DNA of 64,000 nt from NCBI GenBank assembly GCA_027575805.1, contig JANBPU010000028.1:1-64000 (forward strand), in the 5' to 3' direction. The stretch is from Mycoemilia scoparia. Its lineage: Eukaryota; Kickxellomycota; Kickxellomycetes; Kickxellales; Kickxellaceae. Position numbers and translations under genes: made by a program. Position 1 is the first letter of the stretch; every line of letters starts with the position of its first letter. The notes under the pieces were generated by a model that ran no database searches, was not told where the DNA came from, and saw only the letters and a program-made list of their open reading frames with translations. Positions 44,209 to 57,123 of the stretch are shown one piece after another.

Positions 44209-44305
44209 GGGTAGCTATTTATGAAGTGTGAATTTTTACTAGTAAAATTGAACATTCATTTGGTTGGGATTACCATCCTTCATAATTTATCGCCCTCCAA
44301 AATGT
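44204..44305 (+). mobile_element. Family A MITE-like element, copy A9
   Basis: It starts CATATGGGTAGCTATTTATG followed by AAGTGTGAA, has TTTTACTAGTAAAATTG, TTCATTTGGTTGGGATTACC, and ends CCTTCATAATTTATCGCCC. Its left end overlaps the right end of A8, so the two are joined through one shared terminus. Confidence 0.65.
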
Positions 44306-46730
44306 ATGGCTGTTCATTAGCCAAATTTGTTGAAGGCATTATATTAGAGATAAAGAATTTAGTATACTTTGTGTATGTGTGAGTACATGTCCATTCTGTT
44401 GGCTAGATGACAGAGAAAACAGATCACCAAGTTAAATAGACAAATACAAATACAAATCAAATTAAACTAAAATAAACCAAAATGAAAGTTACTGTAAGAG
44501 TTGTTAGTAGTAGTAGTAGTGTTACAAGGGAGAAAGAAACAAAGAAAGAAAGTAATGCGGAAACCATTTGTAGTTTATGCAAAACTAGTTATGAGTCAGT
44601 AGTTAGGAGGATCTCATACCTCCTTTTTATGCATGCACATACATACCTGAATGAATGAATGAATCAAAGGATGATGTTGATGTTGATGTTGCTGTGGGTC
44701 TGGTTTGGTTTGGTTTGGGGGGAGAGATGATATGAAAAATAGGATGACAAAATTGTGCATTTAAATACAACTTTTTTGTGTTCCCTTTGTTTGGGATATT
44801 GTTATAGAAAGAGTGGGTGGAGGGGAAGGGCAGGAAAAAGAATAGGAAAAAAAGTTACGGAAAATGGATTTTGAGTTTTTATTTAGAAAATTAGCGATAG
44901 GTTTATTTTTTTTGGTGTCAGAGACAAGTATGGCTTTTGCATTATCATCATCATCATCATCAACAATAACAACAACAGAATATAGCGGTGTGGCTGAATT
45001 GGGTTGGGTTGGGTTGACCAGATGTTATACTAATCCGTATATCATTATAACAAAGTTAAAAGAATGAAGCGACATAAATTGCCATTAATACATACATTAA
45101 AGACTACCACCAATGTGTAATGTTTCGGTCACTTATTTTATTGGGCAATAAAGATCGACAACCACACACAAACAGCTGTAGATGTTGTTTTTGGCAGTGA
45201 TGCAGAAACTACTAGGAGCGTCACACGCCCACATATATATTTGAGCGATTGCTTAAAATTGCCTTTGCTTTTGTAGTAAGTTGCTGTGGTGAGCAAAGAA
45301 AGAGAGAAGGCGTGCGTATGTATGTGTGTGTGTGTGTTGAAAGAAATTCCCGATCTGAAAGAAGCCTTACATCACTACTACTCTCTTTGACCTTAGGAAA
45401 GAGAGGAGAGATGGGGGGTTTTCATGAATTTTTCTAAACATAGAAAAAATGCCATCCATTAAATCCAAGACAAGGAGAGTAATGGCTGTGTGTGTGTGTG
45501 TGTTTGCATGAAAAAAAGATTTTTGCAGTATACTTAATGAAATAATACTATAGTAGCAGTGCTAATGTGTTAACAGCTTTGGTCATAATTGCAGTAATAA
45601 TGATTGGAGAAAAGCTTTGTATGTAGGTGCTGATATGGACACCCAAGCTAGCGATACTAAAGAGACAGCCTACGGGTGTCTGTGTGTGTATGTGTGCTTG
45701 TTTGAAAAACCCAACACTGATAAATAGGAACGATTGAGTCCTGCTGCTGTTTTTCTTCACATCTCCTTGATAAAGCAAAGCAAAGCAAAGTAAAGATAGA
45801 TATAGGAAGAGATGTAAAAATGCAAGAATAGATGTAGCTGCATAAATTAAAAATATCAGAGAGCACTGATAGATATGGTCGTCGTATATGGTGGGTGGCA
45901 GCCTCAGAAGTAATAATAAAAGACCGAAAGATAAAAGACACCAAATTGTGATTCTTCAAGACAAAAGCCACATTCCGAATGGCAATGATAAAGACTATGA
46001 TGGCGATACTGGTAGTCCAAGTCGTGTGAGTGCGAAGGAATTAATGAGACAATGAGTTTTGGTTTTCAAATATCCGTGTGGGCGTAGTTCACATGACAAG
46101 CTTATTTGCTTGCTTTCGGCATTAAATCCGAATAGCAACACATTGTATTTTTGTTTTTATAGGAGAGAAAGAGTAAGGGTGAGAAGGGAGGAGACTCCGG
46201 GGGTATGTGCCGGTTTGTCATATGAGCAGCAGCACCAGCAGTGGAATGTAAGGATGTATATGCAAGAGCGTTGTTGTTGTTGCTGCTGCTGCTGCTGATA
46301 TTATATTGGAATTGAAAGCGTCATGATTGTTGCTTGCTGGTTAATAATGATTTAATATGTGGGTTAGGCGGAGATTATTTGTAAAAGAGGAAAGGAATTT
46401 AAGGGGGCAGGAAATACTTGGAGGGGTAAAAAGGGCATTCTAATTCATAAATCTTTGATGATGGCCGTGTGGGGTTTGTGTGGCCTCGGCTTTAAAAGTA
46501 ATGCTTTTTTAAGACTAATCTCTAATGTGTGATCCTGCTACTACTACTGCTGCTGCTGCTGACGATGATAACAACAGCAGCAGCAGGACTACAAATATAG
46601 ACCTGATTAATATTATAATTTATATTATAAATTAGTTTGTTGATTATGACATTAGGAAATCGTTTATCCATATTTCAAAAAACACTGCGCTTAAAATACT
46701 ATTTAATTAAAGAGAGGAATGGAATGAGAA

Positions 46731-49205
46731 TTAACATAGCAAAAAATTAATAGAATTCCTAGAATCCGTAGGCGTTGTGGTGGTGGTATTACCAGTGGTG
46801 GTGGTGGTGGTGGGATCCGTGGAGGCTTTTGGCAATGGGGGTGGGGCGGCAATGTTGGTGGTATCAGAATATGCTGGTGGTAGTGATTTTTTGTCTGCCA
46901 ATTGGTAGTAATAGCCAGTATGATTGGTATTATTGCCAGCAGGGCTAATAGCAACAGGGGCAGAGGCAGGAGGAGAAAAAGAGCTTTGGTATTGGTCTTT
47001 GGCAGTGCGACTATTGTGCAGCGTAGTGGTATGTAATGCCGAGAGATGATGATGTTGCTGTTGCTGCTGCTGGTGGTGGTCGGATGTTATATCTTGTTGT
47101 GGTCGATTTTGGCCGCTGCTAGTGTTGCCTTTGATGCTTCTTCTCGAAAACTCCATCATTGCTGTGGCTGCAGCTTCAGCTGTTGCAACAGCATCTGTGG
47201 TGGTCTTTTTTGCCGAATCACCACCACCGCCGCCGCCAATATTAACAGCCGAGATGCTGCGTTGTTGTGGGTGAGTGGAGTTAGAGGGCGATGATGTTGA
47301 ATCAATGATGCTGAGATTTTGCAGCTGATGGATTTTAACATCATCAACACTGCCGCCATTTTCAATTTTTGCACAAGGACTCTTCTGTGCTTCAACAACA
47401 CTGGGGCCATCATTATTGCCATCGCCATTACTATTAGTATCGAGTTGCGATGGAGTAGCTGCTACCACTACTGTCTGCTGCTGTAACTGAGATAATCGAT
47501 GGTTCCTTCTTCTGGCCAAGTTTTGTTGGTGGGTGTGACTATTATGGTGGCTGTAGTGTTTCCGTCTCGAAGGCTTTTCAAGTCTTAGTTTTTCCTCCTG
47601 GTACTCTTTCTTGAGCCTCAGTTTGACCTCAGGGCTCTCATTCTTCCACATTTCTGAAATCATTTTGGAGATTTGCGTTTGTGAGAGTTTGGGGTTGTCC
47701 TTTCTGAGCTCGGCCATTTTTTGTTTTCGGTAGCGAATGAACGTGTTTGTGGGTCTGGATGCGGCTGCTGCTGCAGCGGCCGCAACAACTGCTGCTGCAA
47801 AGGCATTTGTTGTTGTTGCTGCTGCTGCTGCTGCTGTGCCAAGTGAAGAAGAACCTGATGCTGCTGTTGAAAGTCCTCCCCCTTGATGGCTGGTATAGCA
47901 ATGCTGATGATGCTGTGGAATATTGCCTGCCAATGAATTGACGCAAAGCCCCCCGCCGCCACCACCACTGATCTCGTTATTATACCCTTCACAACCCGGC
48001 TGTTGTCCATTCATTTGCATTTGTTGCTGCTGTAGTTTGAGTTGCTGGAAATGACGTCGTTTGAGTTTCCGCAATGATGATGGATCAAGCCCTTCGTTTC
48101 TGCGCTTTTCCTCGAATCGGGCCTTTTCTTCCATTTGCCTTTGGCGATAATACTCTTTGGTCTCGGCCGTCTCATTCTTCCATAGCCTGGCAACCATTCG
48201 TGAGATTTCCGACTGGTTGACGTTGGGCATAGTCGAGGATATTTCGCGGGCTTTGTCTCTGCGATATAACATAAAACTATTTGGTGGTCTGGATTGGGTT
48301 GTGACCAGGGGTGGTATTTGTGGACTCAGCAAAGCCGCTGTCGTCGTTGCGATGTCTTGTGGCGGCAAAGATAATGTTGCTGAAGTTGTCGTAACAGAGA
48401 TGGTGGTCGGTGCTGATGCTGATGCTGATGCCGATGCTCCGGATGCAGCTAGTGCAGAAGAATTCGTTGCTGTTGTTGGCGATGAGGAAGGCAGGAACAT
48501 CTGCTGCTGGTCATGACCATGTGCATTGTTGCCGCCACCAACAATGTGCAGATACCTATTATTGCCATTGCCGTCACCATTGTCTTTTGTGTTTAATGGA
48601 AGGTGTGGTGGCGATGACAGTGCTAGTGGTCCACAACCAACAGCACCTCTTTTCTTTAAACCGAAGGATGAAACTCCAGAGGAAGAAGAAAGCGAGGTAG
48701 TGCAAATCTGGGTGTTGGTGGCGGTGGTGCTGCTGCTGCTGCGTCCAAGCAGAGCTATGGCGGGAGAAGGCGAAGGAGAAGGCGAGGACAAGCTTATCGA
48801 ACCATCTTCAGTGTCGCTTAGGACAGGCGAAGAGGCAGAGATGCTGCTGGCGGTAGTATCAGCAGTGCTGCTATCCCTGCCGCCACGATGATAATTGTGA
48901 TGATGATGATGATGAGAGCCATAATGGTGGCCACCATAAACATTGCCACCGCTGGCTATCGTAGCCGAAGAAGAGGCGCCGCTAGAGGTCATAATTTCCC
49001 CCATGATAAGTGACGGGGCACCGGGGATGTCCATTGACAGGGCACCACCAGTAGAACCAGTCCCAGCACCATTGCTTCCAGGGCTGCTGCTGCCGCTGCT
49101 AACTTGTTCACCACCACCAATATGGTGATGGTGCTGAGGATGTCGAGGGAGAGGGGGATGATTACTGGTAGCGGTAGGTTCACACATGATCGAATTGAGC
49201 GACAT
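46731..49205 (-). CDS. Double MATA-type HMG-box transcription factor
   Basis: A single-exon ORF. The start MSLNSIMCEP at 49205 gives 824 residues; an in-frame Met lies 11 codons upstream at 49238. Two HMG boxes are visible: residues about 306-368 (RPPNSFMLYRRDKAREISST, then NQSEISRMVARLWKNE) and about 484-545 (RPTNTFIRYRKQKMAELRKD, then SQTQISKMISEMWKNE). Both look like the MATA-HMG class, which in fungi covers mating and developmental regulators. The rest is low-complexity Ser/Ala/Thr/Gly with Gln, His and Asn runs. It is likely a nuclear DNA-binding protein. The target is unknown, and it need not be a sex-locus gene: the usual flanking markers of mucoralean sex loci were not recognised. The upstream flank is the 13-kb desert. 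Confidence 0.85.
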   Translation of the reverse strand: MSLNSIMCEPTATSNHPPLPRHPQHHHHIGGGEQVSSGSSSPGSNGAGTGSTGGALSMDIPGAPSLIMGEIMTSSGASSSATIASGGNVYGGHHYGSHHHHHHNYHRGGRDSSTADTTASSISASSPVLSDTEDGSISLSSPSPSPSPAIALLGRSSSSTTATNTQICTTSLSSSSGVSSFGLKKRGAVGCGPLALSSPPHLPLNTKDNGDGNGNNRYLHIVGGGNNAHGHDQQQMFLPSSSPTTATNSSALAASGASASASASAPTTISVTTTSATLSLPPQDIATTTAALLSPQIPPLVTTQSRPPNSFMLYRRDKAREISSTMPNVNQSEISRMVARLWKNETAETKEYYRQRQMEEKARFEEKRRNEGLDPSSLRKLKRRHFQQLKLQQQQMQMNGQQPGCEGYNNEISGGGGGGLCVNSLAGNIPQHHQHCYTSHQGGGLSTAASGSSSLGTAAAAAATTTNAFAAAVVAAAAAAAASRPTNTFIRYRKQKMAELRKDNPKLSQTQISKMISEMWKNESPEVKLRLKKEYQEEKLRLEKPSRRKHYSHHNSHTHQQNLARRRNHRLSQLQQQTVVVAATPSQLDTNSNGDGNNDGPSVVEAQKSPCAKIENGGSVDDVKIHQLQNLSIIDSTSSPSNSTHPQQRSISAVNIGGGGGGDSAKKTTTDAVATAEAAATAMMEFSRRSIKGNTSSGQNRPQQDITSDHHQQQQQQHHHLSALHTTTLHNSRTAKDQYQSSFSPPASAPVAISPAGNNTNHTGYYYQLADKKSLPPAYSDTTNIAAPPPLPKASTDPTTTTTTGNTTTTTPTDSRNSINFLLC

Positions 49206-49376
49206 TTTGCAAATAATGGAGAGAATAGTAGTAGTCAATCGACGGTATATACTAGTAGTAGCAGTATAGATGTAACAATAAAGTTTATTGAAGATAATCT
49301 TTAATCTTTATAACACAGTATGTATAGACAGAGAGATCGAGATGAAGAATCAAGAGTCTCTAATAGAGTGAAGAGC

Positions 49377-49378
<2 letters not shown>

Positions 49379-49424
<46 letters not shown>
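49379..49424. repeat. (GA) microsatellite, 23 units
   Basis: An uninterrupted GA run about 175 bp upstream of the HMG start. Long GA/CT runs are common in fungal promoters and 5' leaders and can exclude nucleosomes. On the HMG gene's own strand it reads as CT. Confidence 0.85.
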
Positions 49425-49428
<4 letters not shown>

Positions 49429-49903
49429 GATGGTAGTGAGAGATAAGAGATAGATAAGATGAAACGCGATAGGAGTTTGGAGTTATCAACAGGAAGCACA
49501 GAATTGTAGCTGCGAGTTAATTGATGAATGAATGGATAAGAGATAACAGAAATATGGCTGTATAAATAAATGATGGCGTGTTTAAATGGCTGAAATGTTT
49601 AGGCCTGAAGACACTTTGGAGTTAATGTTAATTAGGAGTTTATTTGCCAATATATTGGGCTGTTCCTACTGTTGATGTGGGATGGTTGTGGTGGTTGTGA
49701 TGATAAAGCGTCAACAGAAAACAGATGAGTAAATTAAAAAAAGAGAAATTTGTGGGGGTGGAAGAGGATGGGTATTTATAGAAAAAGGTCATACGCACAC
49801 ACTTTCTCTCAAAAGAGAAGGGTGGGTGAAGCAGAAGGTCTAAGAATCGGACAGGCATAGAATATGGCCAACAGGAAATTGGATGAATAACTGGGTTAGT
49901 GGA

Positions 49904-49906
<3 letters not shown>

Positions 49907-49936
<30 letters not shown>
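49907..49936. repeat. (CAG) microsatellite, 10 units
   Basis: A pure CAG run followed by CAACAACAG. On the minus strand it reads as CTG/TTG. No ORF of convincing length surrounds it, so it does not look like a polyglutamine exon. Confidence 0.8.
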
Positions 49937-49945
<9 letters not shown>

Positions 49946-50184
49946 ATACAGTAGCAGTATTATGAAAAAAGAAGACTGATTGAGTCAGTGGGGTTGTCAA
50001 AAAGGGGGGGGGTGCAAAACAATAGGTTGGCAATAATAATGATGATTATGATGGATGGACAAAGTAAGCGTACGAGCAAAAGCGTGCGTGTGTGCAAGAG
50101 GGTAAAAAAGGTGGATAAAATGAAGGGGGTGGTGCGTTGTTTGTGTGTACAGGTCGGCCTAAAACCACCGAGCGAGAGTTGTAC

Positions 50185-50214
50185 ACATACATACATACAT
50201 ACATACATACATAC
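50185..50214. repeat. (CATA) tetranucleotide tract
   Basis: About seven CATA units followed by CGCACATATG steps. It lies in the desert, about 1 kb upstream of the HMG start. Confidence 0.8.
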
Positions 50215-52805
50215 GCACATATGTACGCACATATACCAAAGATAGAAGGAAACCAACCTACTCTTTCTTTCTCTCTCACTCTCTCACACTGCGTGTGTGT
50301 GTCTATCTCTCTCTTACATACACAGACAGATATAAAGAGAAAATAAAGGGGAAAGATTTAGGTAGCTGAGAGAACATTGGTTAGGTTAATCCTTCCCCCC
50401 TTGAATTTCTATGTGATGTATAGTTCAGCTAATATTGCCGATGACATTTCTTTTGGTAGTTTATGATTTAAGCTCAGAAAATCCTTATCCAACCACTATG
50501 ATATTATTTCATTTTGATATTTGTAATTGCATTCAGAATTTGATATCTTGAGATATCGATTGAGGAATACACACACTCAATAGCATAGACTCTCTCATAC
50601 GCTGGAGTGGGGTAATAAGCTCATGATTATTCAAGATTTGTATTCCTGGATATGCTCATTACTATGAAAAGGGACTACAAAAGCAATACCACTAATGCTG
50701 CATTGTGCATGATTAAGGGATAGAAGGGACTAGAGAGAGGGAACCATTATTCTATGTATCTATAGTTGTAAGATTAAGTACGCAACAAGAAAAGAGTTGT
50801 AGTGTTTTTTTTTTCATATATGTCTTTATGAAAAGATATTCTGCAAAAACATACAGCCACTTTACAATGATGATAGATGATAAGAGAGGAGGGGATGTTC
50901 ACTATTATTGTTAGTAGCGTTACTATTGAATTTATGGAGAAAATTCTCGGAATGGAGAAGGAAAAAAATACATAATAAAAGGATCTGTGTCTATCTATAT
51001 CTTCATTCATTATTGAATGTTCATTGATCATTCATCATAATGGATTATATTATTATTATTATTATTATTATTATTAGCATCATCATCATCATCATCGGCA
51101 GAACTATTTTGGACAGTACTATAACAACAGCAGCAACAGCTACAACTACTACTGCTAAAATAAAATCTTTTATTAGTCTACTACAGCCACAAAAAATTCT
51201 ACTGTTGCTGATGCCTATATCGATCCAGCACGGATAGAAGTAAGCTTGTCGAGGCTGCATATCCAACTACATACACGCACCCAGTCATCATCGCTGTCAA
51301 GCTAATATGCGTATATGTATATAAAAGTGCGTTACTAGCAAAAATACCACATGGTAAGAGAATGCTGGATTTAGCCATTTATTTTGCAACAGACAAAAAG
51401 CCATTCATACATGCATATTGCGCTGTTGCTTTGGCTTGTATTGTGTTCATCGGGGGGAAAGATACAAAAGAGGAGTTGTGAGAGCAGCAGCAGCAGAATT
51501 AGTAGTAATAATGGCAAAATATAACCTGTTGCTCGAATGAAATTAATTCGATGCGACAATGGCGCCAACAAAGCAGGTGAACAGCTTTGGTATAGCCAAT
51601 ACGAATAAAGGAAAAGAAGGCATGTTGGGTTTATGTATGTAATGTAGGTTGTGCGGGATAGCTTTGCAATTATTGTGGCCACCACTGCCGAGGACACAAT
51701 TCTATTAAAAAGCCCATTTCATTTTGTCTTCATTTGGATGCGTTGTTTGGTTGACATCATTGTGCGACTAGGAGATGGGGGCGGGCCCCTTTAGAAACAA
51801 CAGCATTTGTAATGTTGCCAGTCTTGCTTGCTGTAAAATAAAGATCCGAAGGCTGGTGTATAGCGCTGTGCTGCCCAAAGCGTATGGATGAATGAATAGG
51901 TGCGATTTATGTGGCCGTGTATACGTGCTTGCTTTATATCTCAATGCAGAGCTGCAACATCAGACAAGCGTATCGACGACGGCATATGTTTCTTTTTGTT
52001 TAGAAGATATGCATTGTTGTGTATCGCCACTGTTACCACAGCCATCGCTTTTCTTGCATCTAAATAGAAAAAATCCTCGATGTGTATGAAATGTATAGGA
52101 GAGATTTCATTGATGACTCTTATCTTCCGCACACACACACACACACACACACACAGGTTCAAAATTAACTATTCATTCAAATACCATCTGACAATAAGTG
52201 GGATTTTTCTCCTTTGGCCCACATCTACTAATACTGTGCACACCCACTCATACTACATCCGGCCATTGGAACAGTCGTTATTTTGCTTATCTCTCAAGGA
52301 AGGGGCAGGGCAGCAAATAAGAAGGCGATACTGGTGCTGATGCTGTTGCAGGATTTGAAGTGACATAATACTTTTTGGCAACATCAGGCTTGATTGTGCC
52401 ATGAAACGATAAAGGACTTTGTAACAGGATATGCATTCCCCAAGTCCGCCCACGGCCACAATCATAAAATAATGAATACATAGTTATGTTGGCCATTTAT
52501 TCCATTGTTGATATAACAACTACACTCATGGCTAGTGATTTATTCCGTGGATGAATAGAAAAGGTGGTGGCGTAATAGTGACGAAGCGGGTTGCAGCAAT
52601 CACTACAGCGCCGGCGGAGACAATAGTTATTAGGACTATGTCTATGGTTGTTTTTCTTCAGGGACTCTTAAATCCATGGTATAAACATTGTCCAAAGAAC
52701 CATCAGCACTAACGATGAATGTCATATTAGAGATTCGATAGCACATGATGAAGAGACCTGAATGTATGGAAAGAGCCGGGCCAAAATGATGAAAGATGAA
52801 AGGAG

Positions 52806-52902
52806 ATATGAGGGTAGTAGTTATTTTCAAAGGGCCAGTCACCCATCTGGCTGCGATTGTCCCTATAATAATCATCCACCCTTCAAAAATCATTACCCAC
52901 AC
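52806..52902 (+). mobile_element. Family A MITE-like element, copy A10
   Basis: The left end ATATGAGGGTAGTAGTTATT followed by TTCAAAGGGCC pairs with the right end CACCCTTCAAAAATCATTAC followed by CCACAC. The core CATCTGGCTGCGATTGTCCC followed by TATAATAATC matches other copies. It is one of two family A copies in the desert. Confidence 0.7.
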
Positions 52903-55900
52903 GATAGACGATGTTTGGCAACAATAAAATAATGTTAGGCCACGTGTGGTTGCTCAGGCAGCCAATCAGCTATGAATACAATGAAAGGACATGAATATTT
53001 TGGTATTCGATTGCCGCAATCCCATGCCTCAATGGATTTCTGCTTCCAATGACAATACCATTACGACCTCACACAGACGGTAAAAATTGAGAGAAAAGAG
53101 AAACTCCCAAGAGACAGTAGAGAGAGGGTGTGTGTGTGTCTGTGGTATCTGTGTGGCTCTTTATTGCTGCTGTTACTACTGTTGTTGTAATGTTGGGTGG
53201 TATTTGCGAGAATCTCCTACCATCAGCTGACAACCATGATGATTACAATAATAATACATTTCCACATTGGATGGATGGATGGCTGGGGTTCATTTACTTA
53301 TTTATTCATTAAAAAAATGTTGAACTTTGCCATCTCCCAATCTTCCATTCTGCAACAACAATAATGTAAAATCAGCCGATGAAAAGGTTTTCTCTCCACC
53401 AGTTGGGTGTTTAGCTTCATTCTCGAATGGCAATTTGGTATACACGAATATACACTTTGTTCATGCGTGGCGGCATTCCTACTTGCTTGTATTAAATCGG
53501 CTGTATATATTTGATATTCTATGTATTATTTGCTGAATTCGTTTTATATCTATGTTCAGTTCCTACTGGCGCTGCTGCCCCGATGCCTTTGAGCAAAAAC
53601 AATAATTGCTGATATTGCTGCTAGACCATCATTATCATCACTATCAGTGCCATGAATGCCGAGCTGTTTTAACAATGCCATAAGATGCCTGCCAAGAGCC
53701 ATGACATTATTTGTATATATGCCTCATGGTATCCTTCCAAAGGCCATGGTTATACAGTAATGTGAGACTGTAGGCTGGCAATAACAGATACTGCTGCTTA
53801 ATAGCTCATGCTGTCTCTATATGTACATACGTGGTCAATGCAGCACAATTTCAAATCGGAGAGTATATGATGGGTGTTAGTAGGGTTAGCTATATGTATG
53901 TGTATGAATGGATTGTCAATGTATTAAACCCAGGCTACATATGAGATGCCAGCGTGTATTTCTGGCTACCACCACTGCTACTACTATTGAAGCGCTTGGA
54001 TTCTTCCATAGTACATATGCACTATTGGGTGGGTGTTTGGAATGGCTTTACACACTAAGACCATTCCTGAACTGCGTCCACATATCTATTATACAGCGTA
54101 AAAGCACGCCATTATGATATATTATAATGTGTAAAAACTTGGCAAATGTGGTTGGTTGGTTGGCTGGCTGTAAATTCTCATTGTGATAAGGCAATGGGGG
54201 AAAGGGTGGTCAAGGGATGTTATACTGACTCCTACAAATACTACAACACCTCATATGAATCATCATTATTGAATTAGAATGAATAAAGAGATGCAGTAGT
54301 GGTGGCATTATTCTCGCTACGACATTTGCTATTATTGCCAAGTGGCTGAGAGAATCTATTGAAAGGATAGATTAACCGCCGCCACCACCACCAGCAGCAG
54401 CTCCTTCTTTGGTTTGATTTGAAAAGGATGAGGAGGCTTCAGAGTATCTTGGGTTCTCAATTTCTTTATCCAATCGAGCATCTCTGTGTTGTCAAGAGAT
54501 GTGTATATGAAAAAGAAGCTACTGGAGAGATGTGTTTAAGAATGTCAATTGTTTTTGCCACGATTGCTACTGCTGCTGGTGCTGGTGCTGTTTCTGCATG
54601 GTGCTGCCGTATTAGTAGTTGCAACAGCTTTGTAGGCTAATTGTTCCTTCCAATCCAGTTTTAAGGTTACACATACTAGGAAACCACATGCACACTGACA
54701 TCTGCCTGTCGTTCCTTTTTCCTAACACTGCCACCACATGCAAGCATCTTTTGTTTGATATTGTTGTAGATAGTATTGCAGTGTTCTCTAAAGCCCTGTT
54801 TCCAACTGCCACTCCCGCCCCACCATACTGATGTTACAAAAAGATATATTTAAAACATTGGCCAGAAAGAAAAATGAGGGTGGGAGATCTCACAGTGGTA
54901 AGGTTGTTGTTGCGGGTATTTTATAGTGTATTACCTAAACCAGAAGACAAAGCACATGTTGTCAACACACGCACATATACATTTGTGCTTTTCAGTGTTT
55001 GTGGGTTCTGGGTGGGTTTAAATTATAATTTGCCCATGTCAACACTACAGTAGAGCTTGGAGGTTATAAATTGTCCTAGATATGATCTATGTATGTTTAT
55101 ATAGGAATGTCAAAAATTTTATCCTCACTGTCTGATCTTTCGGTCTTTTATTCACCGATGGTGGGATGAAAGATTCAGAACCCTCCCTTCTATGCTTCCA
55201 CTCTGGTTATTTATAGCAACAACACAATACACTAGCCAGGGAGAGAGAACGCGTGTGTGTGTGTGTGTGTGTGTGTGGGATCTCTCTTGAATCAAAAAAT
55301 GTTTTATCTTCATAGCCGTGTCATACTAGAAAGATATAAACATCGGGTAAATAGATCAATGAATTAACGTGCCCAACACAGATCCCTTTAGCCATATTGT
55401 TATCTGGTGTTGGTAATTACGAGGAGATACTGGAGCCAATTATTTACACACATGCCCGTAATATTCAAATGTTTCTGTTGGTGCTATTGAGTTTGATGCC
55501 ATAAATGCCCATGCCACAATATAACAATAAAGCCACAGCAGACCATCATCTGGCAATGGTGGTTGAACTTAAGAAAAGGTTTGTTAGGTTGGTACTGAAA
55601 AGTTAGTATGCACTGGTGTCTGTATGTTGTCACAGATTTTATTTGCTCTCTCTTAGTTGTATGTGTATCTGGTTCCTATTGTTTGTCGGGTAATAGCCAG
55701 ATGCAAATGACCCCTCGTTTTCATTTCTATCTGCTCGCCCTCACATTATTTGCTTCTTGAAACACACACACACTTTTTTGCCCAGGAATAATATAAATGC
55801 CAGTGTGTTGCATGTATGTAGATACAGGATATAAAGCACATCCATACTCACAAAAAGAAGAGACAGCGTTAGTCACATACACTACGGCACATGTAGAATG

Positions 55901-57123
55901 CCGTTTTGAACAATGCTTGCTGCCTTCTAGCACTAATACCACTACCATTCCTACAAACGCAATTAGATGTCTTTGGCAGTTGATTGTGTGGTGCCAGTAG
56001 TCAGTACAACATATATTAAATAACGGGTTATTCTTTTTTCTTGTCCATTGAGCAATAGCAACCCGTGTTTTTATGCATAGGCATTTGTTTAACGCAAGCA
56101 ATTCCTCCCCTCCTATGTGTCTGTGTTTGTCTGTAAGAAAATTTAGGCCGAAAAAACCCACCACACAAAGAAATTATGACGTAGAGCGCTGGTTGTAGTT
56201 TAATTATTTGCACTCGGTCCTTTAGCCAATAATGTCATTATCCATTGTTGCATTGTATTGTATGTTGTGACTTTTGTTTGTGATCCTGATAACATTCTTA
56301 CTATCATAATAATCAGCATATTGGCCCTTATCCACCACACACCGACAAGGATATGAATAAAGATTATAGTTTGACCGAAAAGCAATAGTATTAGTATTAG
56401 TAGTATCATCAGCAGTGGTAGAGTGATATTGTTAGCAAGAGCTTGTTGTATATGATATTGAACATGACCACCAATAGCAAAGCTTGACCGTGGGAATTTA
56501 ATCCCATTGGTAATGCCGGCCTTTCAGAGCTTACAAAAACAAGTATATACACATCCTAGTTGCAACCATATGCACTTAGTATAACGATAGAGCAAGTAAC
56601 AGCCAGCAACCCTTTCGCCTTATTTGGTTAGAATTGATATTTTCCCTTTGTTGAATGCTGCTGCATCTCTAAGCAAACATCAATAGCAAAACCAGCAAAA
56701 AGAGAGTGTCCGTAGATAATAACTTTTGCTAGCCAGTGACTGGTCATCATCGTAGGTATTTGCATAGCTGCACTCGTGTATACAGTCATCCAGACACTGA
56801 GTCATCCAGTTGATCAGACCACAGTGGTTACAAAGCCGCCTTAATAGTTTAGAAAATGAAAAAGCTTCGATTAGAATCATCTAATAAGCTCGCTCACTCA
56901 CTTACTCACTCACATCGTATTGTGCTTACAAATCCGAATACACTGGTACTGAGTATTATAAGTTAATGTTGTTGTAAAAGCAATTATAGTTACGATAATA
57001 GGGCTGAGTATATGAATACCAAAAAGATGTGCAGTTGGTATTGGTCAATGGTCTGGAGACATCACCACAAACAATACCACCACAAATAACAACGGCAGTG
57101 AAAGCACTAGTTGCAGATGTGCC

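Larger units (their letters stand above)
43946..46730. other. Convergent intergenic region, 2.8 kb, repeat-rich
   Basis: Both flanking genes end here (UTP14 from the left, the HMG gene from the right). It holds a (TA) tract (about 44052-44071), the family A pair A8/A9, GTAGTAGTAG near 44504, a purine-rich block near 44805-44855, several (GT) runs (45316-45337, 45488-45501) and TTG/CTG runs near 46272-46297 and 46546-46563. No gene was recognised. Confidence 0.6.

Noticed and set aside
43946..49205. HMG gene as part of a mucoralean sex locus
   Set aside because: The usual neighbours of that locus (a sugar-phosphate transporter and an RNA helicase) were not recognised on either side, and two boxes are atypical.
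49907..49936. CAG tract considered as a polyglutamine exon
   Set aside because: No surrounding reading frame resembles a protein and no splice sites frame it.
55727..56164. 145-codon minus-strand ORF in the desert
   Set aside because: Cys- and Val-rich without domain pattern; the plus strand is also open here; likely chance.
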